A DNA stretch of 8,081 bases from the NCBI GenBank assembly GCA_002336675.1, contig DDEI01000038.1, positions 6,802-14,882 of the forward strand. The letters run 5' to 3'. Of this stretch, positions 1-6,385 are shown piece after piece (positions within the stretch are counted from its first letter, which is position 1; every line of letters starts with the position of its first letter). The notes below the pieces were generated by a model. The model saw only the letters and a program-made list of their open reading frames with translations. It did no database searches and had not been told where the DNA came from. A program made the translations under genes and the position numbers. The stretch comes from Flavobacteriales bacterium UBA1958. Its GTDB lineage: Bacteria > Bacteroidota > Bacteroidia > Flavobacteriales_D > Sanyastnellaceae.

Positions 1-78
1 GAATTAAAGACGCCATAATAAAAGAGGGTTAATCACTAAAGCCATTTTTTATTTACGCTCTTTTTAACTCCAACGAGT
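1..78. terminator. Weak terminator-like inverted repeat beyond fumC
   Basis: The bases following the fumC stop codon contain the complementary pair AAAAGAG (20-26) and CTCTTTT (58-64), separated by 31 bases, with a T-run continuing on the plus strand after the second arm and T-rich sequence after the arm on the minus strand. The arrangement could end fumC transcription and also that of any gene converging from the left of the window. The stem is AT-rich and its loop is long, so it is a poor intrinsic terminator and may be chance. Confidence 0.22.
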
Positions 79-1473
79 CTACTCCCCAAGCATTTTGGCA
101 GGATCTACCCATTCGTTATATTCCTCTTCAGTAACATAAGCTAATGATAATGCGGCTTCTTTTAGTGTGGTTCCTTCGTTGTGCGCTTTGTTCGCTATTT
201 CTGCTGCTTTATAGTATCCTATTTTCGTATTTAAAGCAGTTACCAGCATAAGAGAATTATTTACCAATTCATTTATCCTAGAAGTATTAGGCTCTATTCC
301 CTGAGCACAGTGTTCATCAAAACTTCTGCATGAATCTCCCAGTAATTGAGCACTCTGTAGCAGGTTGTACGCCATCATAGGCTTGAATACGTTTAGTTCA
401 TAATGTCCTTGCATTCCTCCTACTGTGACGGCTACATCATTACCCATTACTTGAGCACAAACCATAGTAATGGCCTCGCACTGGGTAGGGTTTACTTTGC
501 CAGGCATGATAGAAGAACCGGGCTCGTTAGCAGGAATAATAAGCTCTCCTATTCCGGATCTCGGGCCAGAAGCCATCATTCTAATGTCATTAGTTATTTT
601 AGAAATAGAAACTGCGAGTAGTTTTAATGCTCCATGTGTCTCTATTACAGCGTCATGTGCTGCCAATGCCTCGAATTTGTTCTCTGCGGTAATAAACGGA
701 TGTCTGGAAAATTCTGCTATTTTTTCTGCTACCAACTTCGAATATCCTTGAGGAGTGTTTAATCCAGTTCCCACTGCAGTTCCGCCTAAGGCAAGTTCAG
801 AGAGGTGGGATAAAGTGCATTGCAGGGCTTTTAATCCGTGATCTAGTTGAGAAACATATCCAGAAAACTCCTGGCCTAAACTTAGTGGAGTAGCATCCAT
901 AAGGTGTGTTCGGCCTATTTTAATTACATCTTTAAAAGCCTCAGATTTGTCTTTTAGCGTATCGCGTAAAGCTTTTACGCTAGGAATAGTGTTTTCTACC
1001 ACCATTTTATAACACGCTATGTGCATTCCTGTGGGGAAAGTATCATTACTACTCTGAGACTTATTTACATCATCATTGGCCTTTACGGGCATTTCACCCC
1101 CATCACCTAGCGTTCCACCATTGAGCACATGCGCTCTATTGGCCACCACTTCATTCACGTTCATATTAGACTGAGTCCCAGAGCCCGTCTGCCAGATAAC
1201 CAATGGGAACTGATTGTCATGCATACCACTCAAAATTTCATCACAAACCTTAGAAATCAAGTTTTTCTTCTTATCGTCCAAGACTCCCAACTGATTATTG
1301 GTATGGGCTGCAGCTTTTTTCAAATAAGCAAACGCATAAACTATTTCCAAAGGCATACTGGCAGAGGGACCTATCTTAAAGTTGTTTCTAGAACGCTCAG
1401 TTTGCGCTCCCCAATACTTGTCTGCAGGTACTTTTACGTCCCCTATCGTGTCTTTTTCTATTCTATAATCCAT
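79..1473 (-). CDS. fumC: Class II fumarate hydratase (fumarase C)
   Basis: This enzyme interconverts fumarate and L-malate in the TCA cycle; it is a soluble, iron-independent homotetramer. The 464-residue length is typical of the family. Visible motifs in order are TGSGTQSNMNVNEV (96-109), SSNDTFPT (141-148), GRTHLMDATP (187-196, whose His190 corresponds to the active-site His188 of E. coli FumC) and the superfamily signature GSSIMPGKVNPTQCE (319-333), with the flexible-loop catalytic Ser and the substrate-binding Lys326 and Asn328. These details favour fumarase over aspartase or argininosuccinate lyase, which share the fold. The ATG at 1471-1473 gives the usual N-terminus (MDYRIEKDTIGDVKVP). 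No Shine-Dalgarno is seen; the leader is A-rich. It appears monocistronic, with its own -7 box at 1517-1524. Nothing is broken or missing. Confidence 0.97.
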   Translation of the reverse strand: MDYRIEKDTIGDVKVPADKYWGAQTERSRNNFKIGPSASMPLEIVYAFAYLKKAAAHTNNQLGVLDDKKKNLISKVCDEILSGMHDNQFPLVIWQTGSGTQSNMNVNEVVANRAHVLNGGTLGDGGEMPVKANDDVNKSQSSNDTFPTGMHIACYKMVVENTIPSVKALRDTLKDKSEAFKDVIKIGRTHLMDATPLSLGQEFSGYVSQLDHGLKALQCTLSHLSELALGGTAVGTGLNTPQGYSKLVAEKIAEFSRHPFITAENKFEALAAHDAVIETHGALKLLAVSISKITNDIRMMASGPRSGIGELIIPANEPGSSIMPGKVNPTQCEAITMVCAQVMGNDVAVTVGGMQGHYELNVFKPMMAYNLLQSAQLLGDSCRSFDEHCAQGIEPNTSRINELVNNSLMLVTALNTKIGYYKAAEIANKAHNEGTTLKEAALSLAYVTEEEYNEWVDPAKMLGE

Positions 1474-1516
1474 GATGTGAGTGATGTTTGAAATTCGCGT
1501 TTCTTCTTTTACGTTG

Positions 1517-1524
1517 CAAAGATA
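1517..1524 (-). promoter_or_regulatory. Putative fumC promoter (-7 box TATCTTTG)
   Basis: Read on the minus strand this is TATCTTTG, a perfect match to the Bacteroidetes -7 consensus TAnnTTTG, placed about 43 bases before the fumC start codon. Transcription would start near 1511 and leave a leader of about 38 bases. No TTG -33 element is visible at the expected 17-23 base spacing, so the call rests on the -7 box and its position. Confidence 0.55.
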
Positions 1525-1541
1525 GTAGGGGAATTTGGAAT

Positions 1542-1549
1542 TACGTTTG
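1542..1549 (+). promoter_or_regulatory. Putative plus-strand promoter (-7 box TACGTTTG)
   Basis: TACGTTTG on the plus strand perfectly matches TAnnTTTG and points away from fumC into the 370-base gap, where no protein gene follows. A TTG at 1514-1516 lies 25 bases upstream, a little beyond the normal spacing, so the -33 match is weak. If used, transcription would begin near 1555 and run through the structured segment at 1596-1799. A six-base consensus can arise by chance in AT-rich DNA. Confidence 0.3.
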
Positions 1550-1595
1550 ATTCGATTGACGAATTATTATAGACCTCATTTTAATATTACAACTG

Positions 1596-1799
1596 CAAGG
1601 GGTTGGTTTTCTCTGGAATCCGAGCGGGGAATCTCCCTGCTGGAAGATGACTGAGATTGACCGGTCCACGTTTCAACCTTGGCTGAGTTAAAAAAAGGAT
1701 AGGTTAAAAACTTCCGGCAGCTAACGATAGACTGGGATTAGCAGAGTGAAAAGCGATAGCACTTGGGCGTGATTTCAATCCTAAAACCTTTATGCCTTG
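1596..1799 (+). ncRNA. Candidate structured RNA in the fumC-lspA gap
   Basis: No protein gene is visible here; reading frames are broken by frequent stops. The segment begins at a sharp composition step: about 23% GC at 1561-1595 and about 54% at 1596-1660. Nested complementary pairs join its two ends: 1596-1600 with 1795-1799 (CAAGG/CCTTG), 1605-1610 with 1783-1788 (GGTTTT/AAAACC), and 1614-1622 with 1768-1777 (TGGAATCCG/CGTGATTTCA, one bulged T). Inside, 1637-1646 pairs with 1711-1720 over ten bases (CTGCTGGAAG/CTTCCGGCAG). A competing hairpin forms at 1623-1641 (AGCGGGGA/TCCCTGCT, three-base loop), so the two may alternate. Each of the three imperfect helices contains one G-U pair on the plus strand, which would be an A-C mismatch on the minus strand. 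An 8-base palindrome GACCGGTC lies at 1659-1666, and CGATAG occurs twice (1725, 1754). I do not recognise the family; a small RNA or a dispersed repeat are both possible. The folding is by eye. Confidence 0.35.
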
Positions 1800-1843
1800 G
1801 TAATTGTTCGATTTGTTTTCTCAGTTTGTTGAATGCGAAAATT

Positions 1844-2488
1844 TTACTCTACCTCTGCAGTAAATTCTTCCGTTACATCAGAATCTAAGCTTTCTTCCTC
1901 CACTTCAATCTGCTTTTCTTCTTTTGGGAAATATTTTCTTTGGAATAGAATAATCCATATAACGCCTACAGAAATAGCTGCATCAGCGATGTTAAATATA
2001 GGAGGGAAGATGCTGAAGGAAATCATGTCTACCACATTACCCTGGAGAAACGGGGCATATCCTGAGCCGAATTCTGTGAGTTTTGCTAAGCCCGAGTAGG
2101 AGACCACGCCTTCGCCTTTATCGAACATCAGTCCGTAGAACATGCTGTCTAAGATGTTACCTACTGCACCCGCCAGTATTAGTGCTACACAAGTAATAAG
2201 TCCTTTTGGAGCTTTTGTTTTTACCAGTTTCCACAGCGCACAAACGATAGCTCCAGAAGCCAATAATCTAAATACACTGAGTGCTAGTTTCCCCGCGATA
2301 CCGCCAAATTCAAAACCGAAAGCCATACCAGGGTTTTCTATGAATCTGATGACCAGAAAGTCGGAATCACCAAAAAGATAAATTCCTTCACCATAGCGCA
2401 TAGACGTTTTCACCCATAGCTTAGAAGCTTGGTCTATAATCAAGATGAAAAAAGTAACGAATACGGCTCTAAATGCTAGCGTGTTGAT
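1844..2488 (-). CDS. lspA: Lipoprotein signal peptidase (signal peptidase II)
   Basis: An inner-membrane aspartyl protease that removes the signal peptide of prolipoproteins after lipidation. The conserved boxes are present in order: DQASK, ENPGMAF, GAVGNILD and FNIADA. The last two carry the catalytic Asp pair (residues 114 and 169 of the 214-residue form). The loop between them is long and the C-terminal 25 residues are very acidic, which is acceptable for Bacteroidetes members. The start is unusual. The only common start codon before DQASK is a TTG at 2443, which would give a protein beginning almost at DQ and lacking the first membrane helix. The open frame continues upstream to a stop at 2501-2503 and encodes a hydrophobic stretch (AFRAVFVTFFILIID); the best-placed near-cognate codon is ATC at 2486-2488. 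I chose that start by inference. The gene is last in the ileS cluster, about 22 bases after the preceding stop. Confidence 0.88.
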   Translation of the reverse strand: MNTLAFRAVFVTFFILIIDQASKLWVKTSMRYGEGIYLFGDSDFLVIRFIENPGMAFGFEFGGIAGKLALSVFRLLASGAIVCALWKLVKTKAPKGLITCVALILAGAVGNILDSMFYGLMFDKGEGVVSYSGLAKLTEFGSGYAPFLQGNVVDMISFSIFPPIFNIADAAISVGVIWIILFQRKYFPKEEKQIEVEEESLDSDVTEEFTAEVE

Positions 2489-2510
2489 GACGGTCGGGGT
2501 TTATAAATTC

Positions 2511-2882
2511 TTATTGCATTCTTTTAGCTTCTATGCTAAGTGTAGCATGAGGGACTAGCTTCAAACGTTCTTTTTGAATCAGTTTTCCAGTTACTCTGCA
2601 TAGACCATAAGTCTTATTACCAATTCTCAAGAGAGCATTTTCTAGACTCTCTACGAACTTCTCTTGACGAGTAGCTAACTTAGCTGTCTCTTCTTTGCTC
2701 ATAGTTTCTGAACCGTCTTCCATCAGTTTGAAGGATGCGGCTGTATCATTAGTATTGTTACTATCTATATTAGATAATGAACGTGTAAGTTGGTCTAAAT
2801 CTTCTCTAGCCATCTCTAATTTCTCTTCTATTAACGCTTTGAATTCTTTCAAATCAGCGTTTCCGTATCTAGCTTGTGCCAT
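2511..2882 (-). CDS. TraR/DksA-family transcriptional regulator
   Basis: A 123-residue homologue of DksA, a protein that enters the RNA polymerase secondary channel and, with ppGpp in proteobacteria, adjusts transcription of rRNA and biosynthesis genes. The N-terminal half (about 10-85) is charged and helical, as expected for the coiled-coil hairpin. NDTAA at 45-49 aligns with the DksA tip, placing Asp46 and Ala48 where E. coli has the functional Asp74 and Ala76. The C-terminal globular part reads YGLCRVTGKLI and later VPHATLSIEAK (109-119). It keeps the zinc-finger framework but only one of the usual four cysteines (Cys95, the only cysteine in the protein), so classical zinc binding is unlikely. 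The ATG lies four bases after the ileS stop, so translation is probably coupled. Family assignment is firm; the regulatory role is inferred. Confidence 0.92.
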   Translation of the reverse strand: MAQARYGNADLKEFKALIEEKLEMAREDLDQLTRSLSNIDSNNTNDTAASFKLMEDGSETMSKEETAKLATRQEKFVESLENALLRIGNKTYGLCRVTGKLIQKERLKLVPHATLSIEAKRMQ

Positions 2883-2886
2883 GGAT

Positions 2887-5800
2887 TTATATTCTGTTTA
2901 TTGCTATCTCTGTGCTCGTTTCAGCGTCTATCTCTACAAAAGTTCCGCCTGTGGTGCTTTCTACTAGTTCTAAAGAGTCTGCTAATACTTCTGCGCAAAT
3001 ATAAATTTTGTTTGCTTCTACTGCACTGCTAATAGCGGGTGTATTTTTTATTTTTATTTCAATTCTATCGGTTACTTCAAAATCGGAGTCTTTTCTCATG
3101 TTCTGAATCCTGTTTACTAACTCCCTAGCCACGCCTTCACCTTTTAATTCTTCTGTGAGTGTAATGTCCAGCGCTACCGTGAGCCCTCCTTCTGAAGCTA
3201 CTAACCATCCTGGAATGTCATCTGTGGTGATTTCCACATCTTCCATCGAAATGGTCAGTTTCTCTTCTCCTAAGTCTAGCTCCATTTCCTGGTTTTTCTC
3301 CAGTTCAGCTATCTCTTTTTCTCCAAATCCATTCACGGCTGCTGCTATGGACTTCATGTGTTTCCCGAATTTAGGCCCTAAGGTTTTAAAATTAGGCTTA
3401 ATTCTTTTCACTAATATATTAGAGGACTCATCTAAGTACTCTATTTCTTTAATGTTTACCTCTGATAAAATCAAGTCTTTCACCGCTGAAATCTGACGCT
3501 GAAATGTTTCGCTAAGCACAGGAACCATTATGCGCTGTAACGGTTGCCTCACTTTTATTTTCTCTTTAGCCCTCAGGCTGAGCACCATAGAAGAAACTTT
3601 TTGAGCTATTTCCATTCGGGCCTCTAGGTCTGTATCTATTTCATTGACATTAGCTATAGGAAACTCTGCTAGGTGAACGCTTTCCACATTACACCGTCTA
3701 GAGACGGCATCTAAATCCTGGAACAATCTGTCTGAAAAGAAAGGCGCTATAGGGCTCATCATAATACTAAGCGTCTCCAAACACTTATAAAGCGTCTGGT
3801 AAGCACTGATTTTATCGGTCGAATATTCCCCTTTCCAGAAACGTCTTCTGCATAAACGTACATACCAGTTACTTAATTGATCTGCCGTAAAGTCATATAT
3901 CAATCTTCCTGCTAGCGTAGGTTCAAACGCCTCATAAGCCTTGTCTACAGAAGAAATAAGCGCGTTCAGTTTAGAAAGAATCCAACGGTCTATCTCAGGT
4001 CTATCTGCGAAAGGTATATTTTCTTCAGCGTAGCTAAAGTTGTCTATATTGGCATAGAGTCCAAAGAACGAGTAAGAGTTATAGAGGGTCCCGAAGAATT
4101 TACGCTGCACTTCTGTGATTCCGTCTAAATCGAATTTCAGATTGTCCCACGGTTGAGCATTGGTAATCATATACCATCTGGTAGCATCTGCTCCGTATTC
4201 ACTGAGGGTTGCAAAAGGGTCTGCTGCATTTCCCAGACGCTTGCTCATCTTTTGGCCTTTCTTATCCAGAACCAGTCCGTTGGAGATTACAGCTTTGTAA
4301 GCTACGGAATCAAAAACCATAGTTCCTATGGCATGCAGTGTATAGAACCAACCTCTAGTTTGGTCTACACCTTCTGCGATGAAGTCTGCAGGGTACGCCT
4401 TGTTATCGTCTATTAATTCTTTGTTTTCAAAAGGATAATGCCACTGTGCATAAGGCATAGAACCAGAATCGAACCACACATCTATGAGGTCTGCCTCACG
4501 CTCCATCGGTTTCCCTTTGGAAGAAACCAGAGTGATGGCATCTACATAATTCTTATGCAGGTCGAAGGTGTCGTAATTGTCTTTGGACATATCTCCAGGA
4601 GAGAAGTCAGCCAAGGGATTGGTCTCCATAACTCCAGCGGCCACTGCTTTTTCGCATTCTGCTTTTAATTCTTCTGCAGAACCGATGCATATTTCTTCAT
4701 CTCCTTCTTCTGTTCTCCAGATAGGAATAGGAATTCCCCAAAAACGCGAACGAGATAAATTCCAGTCGTTAGCGTTAGACAGCCAGTTCCCAAACCTTCC
4801 TGTTCCCGTAGATTTTGGTTTCCAGTTGATGGTCTTGTTCAGTTCCACCATTCGCTCTCTAGCCTTGGTTACTTTAATGAACCAAGAATCTAGTGGATAG
4901 TAGAGCACAGGCTTATCGGTTCTCCAACAGTGTGGGTAACTGTGCACGTATTTTTCTACGTGAAAGGCCTTGTCTTGTTCTTTTAATTTTATAGACATTT
5001 CTACATCAGCAGAACGGTCTGGGCGCTCTTCATCTGAGTAGTATTCGTTTTTCACATACTTCCCAGCCATGTCACCCATCTCTGCCACGAACTTTCCTTG
5101 GAGATCTACTAGAGGAACTGCGTTTCCGTTGTCATCGGCTATAAGCATTGGAGGTATTCCCGCTTCTTTAGCTACCATGGCATCATCCTGCCCGAAGGTA
5201 GGAGCGATGTGTACTATTCCCGTTCCATCTTCAATGGTTACGAAATCAGCTGATATTACTCTAAATGCTTCCTCAGGAGAATCCATCGGAAGGCAGTAAT
5301 CAAATAATTGATGGTACTTGATGCCTGCGAGGTCTGAACCTTTGCAACGCCCTATTACTTCAAACTCTACATCCTTTTTTACTGGAAAATGCTTTCCGAT
5401 AAGCGCTTCTGCCACCAGCACGGTGATAGGTGAGTTTGTGTATTTATTTATAGAATTAACGATGAGGTAATCTACCTTAGGCCCCACAGCAAGTGAGGTA
5501 TTGGAAGGCAGGGTCCAGGGAGTAGTGGTCCAAGCGATAAACGCTGGAATAGCCACTGCAGATTTCCCTGCTTCTATGAATTTTTCTATCTGTGCTAGGC
5601 TCTCTTCTTTTACAGAAAACTGAGCTATGGCAGAAGTATCAGTTACATCTTTATAGCAGCCCGGCTGGTTGATTTCATGAGATGAAAGTCCTGTCCCTGC
5701 GGCTGGAGAATACGGCTGAATGGTGTACCCTTTGTACATCATTTCCTTTTTGTGCAGTTGGCTTATAATCCACCACACAGATTCCATATACTTGTTCTCA

Positions 5801-6258
5801 TAGGTGATGTATGGGTCTTCCATATCTACCCAATAGCCCATTTTTTCCGTGAGGTCATTCCAGACATCGGTGTACTTCATCACTGCTTTTCTGCAGGCTT
5901 GGTTGTACTCCTCTATGGAAACTTTAGTGCCTATGTCTTCTTTGGTAATTCCCAGTTCTTTTTCTACACCTAATTCTACTGGCAGACCGTGTGTATCCCA
6001 CCCAGCTTTACGTTTTACTTTGAACCCTTTTAAGGTTTTGTAACGGCAGAAAATATCTTTAATAGAACGGGCCATCACATGGTGAATCCCAGGCATACCA
6101 TTGGCACTAGGCGGTCCTTCGAAAAATACGAATGGTTTTTTCCCTTCTCGCGTAGCAATTGATTTTTCAAAAGTCCCTCTATCATTCCACTCCTTTAGAA
6201 CTTCATCAGCTATAGCTGGAAGGTCTAGTCCTTTGTATTCTTTGTATTTCTGTGCCAT
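2887..6258 (-). CDS. ileS: Isoleucyl-tRNA synthetase, type 2 (GIHH variant)
   Basis: This cytoplasmic class I synthetase activates isoleucine and charges tRNA-Ile, editing mis-activated valine. Its 1123 residues and sequence style fit the longer, eukaryote-like IleRS2 group rather than the roughly 940-residue IleRS1. The first signature motif reads GIHH at 57-60 (context SANGMPGIHHVMAR) in place of HIGH: its first and third positions are swapped. Next come GWDTHGLPVE (86-95); the CP1 editing domain, about 190-460, with the threonine-rich WTTTPWTLPSNT (243-254) and GTGIVHIAPTFGQDD (345-359); DVWFDSGS (593-600); the KMSKR loop (670-674); and a helical anticodon-binding region from about 755, followed by the extended IleRS2 C-terminus. 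No C-terminal cysteine zinc cluster is seen, as expected for type 2. It starts at an ATG and is first in the ileS-dksA-lspA cluster. The family is certain; mupirocin resistance is inferred from the motif. Confidence 0.98.
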   Translation of the reverse strand: MAQKYKEYKGLDLPAIADEVLKEWNDRGTFEKSIATREGKKPFVFFEGPPSANGMPGIHHVMARSIKDIFCRYKTLKGFKVKRKAGWDTHGLPVELGVEKELGITKEDIGTKVSIEEYNQACRKAVMKYTDVWNDLTEKMGYWVDMEDPYITYENKYMESVWWIISQLHKKEMMYKGYTIQPYSPAAGTGLSSHEINQPGCYKDVTDTSAIAQFSVKEESLAQIEKFIEAGKSAVAIPAFIAWTTTPWTLPSNTSLAVGPKVDYLIVNSINKYTNSPITVLVAEALIGKHFPVKKDVEFEVIGRCKGSDLAGIKYHQLFDYCLPMDSPEEAFRVISADFVTIEDGTGIVHIAPTFGQDDAMVAKEAGIPPMLIADDNGNAVPLVDLQGKFVAEMGDMAGKYVKNEYYSDEERPDRSADVEMSIKLKEQDKAFHVEKYVHSYPHCWRTDKPVLYYPLDSWFIKVTKARERMVELNKTINWKPKSTGTGRFGNWLSNANDWNLSRSRFWGIPIPIWRTEEGDEEICIGSAEELKAECEKAVAAGVMETNPLADFSPGDMSKDNYDTFDLHKNYVDAITLVSSKGKPMEREADLIDVWFDSGSMPYAQWHYPFENKELIDDNKAYPADFIAEGVDQTRGWFYTLHAIGTMVFDSVAYKAVISNGLVLDKKGQKMSKRLGNAADPFATLSEYGADATRWYMITNAQPWDNLKFDLDGITEVQRKFFGTLYNSYSFFGLYANIDNFSYAEENIPFADRPEIDRWILSKLNALISSVDKAYEAFEPTLAGRLIYDFTADQLSNWYVRLCRRRFWKGEYSTDKISAYQTLYKCLETLSIMMSPIAPFFSDRLFQDLDAVSRRCNVESVHLAEFPIANVNEIDTDLEARMEIAQKVSSMVLSLRAKEKIKVRQPLQRIMVPVLSETFQRQISAVKDLILSEVNIKEIEYLDESSNILVKRIKPNFKTLGPKFGKHMKSIAAAVNGFGEKEIAELEKNQEMELDLGEEKLTISMEDVEITTDDIPGWLVASEGGLTVALDITLTEELKGEGVARELVNRIQNMRKDSDFEVTDRIEIKIKNTPAISSAVEANKIYICAEVLADSLELVESTTGGTFVEIDAETSTEIAINRI

Positions 6259-6282
6259 TGTTTGCCTTTAAAAAAAGATGGA

Positions 6283-6290
6283 CGAAGATA
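6283..6290 (-). promoter_or_regulatory. Possible ileS-operon promoter (TATCTTCG)
   Basis: On the minus strand TATCTTCG differs from TAnnTTTG at one position and lies 24 bases before the ileS start codon, a suitable place for a -7 element. No TTG appears at the right spacing upstream. The rest of the 127-base gap (6259-6385) holds A/T runs but no convincing terminator for the upstream dehydrogenase gene, so read-through into ileS is possible. Confidence 0.3.
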
Positions 6291-6385
6291 AAAAATAAAG
6301 TGGTGCGGTAGTGAAGGGAATTAAAGTGTTTAAAGTATCGGTTTATCTATGTTTTTTTTGGAATTAGAAATGGTGTGAGTTGAAG

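Noticed and set aside
403..751. Plus-strand open frames opposite fumC
   Set aside because: They lie entirely inside a certain fumarase gene, have no recognisable domains and no promoter-like context; they are antisense shadows.
1623..1641. GC-rich hairpin as a Rho-independent terminator of lspA or of a plus-strand transcript
   Set aside because: The stem is good but neither strand has a T-run after it, so it fits better as part of a structured RNA.
1640..1690. TPP riboswitch suggested by the CTGAG motifs
   Set aside because: The rest of the conserved thi-box core is absent and no thiamine gene follows on either strand.
1596..1799. Decayed protein gene or transposase remnant
   Set aside because: Translation in all frames I read gives only short stretches broken by stops, with no recognisable motif; it cannot be excluded without a search but is not supported.
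1833..2099. Plus-strand open frame opposite the 3' end of lspA
   Set aside because: It is antisense to conserved signal peptidase II motifs and its serine-rich translation is what the complement of the acidic tail yields.
3155..6043. Several plus-strand open frames opposite ileS
   Set aside because: All fall within a single intact synthetase gene with every expected motif, and none shows a family motif of its own.
6321..6335. Inverted repeat TTAAA-gtg-TTTAA as an operator or terminator
   Set aside because: The arms are five A/T bases in an AT-rich gap, with no GC stem or following T-run; chance is the simpler explanation.
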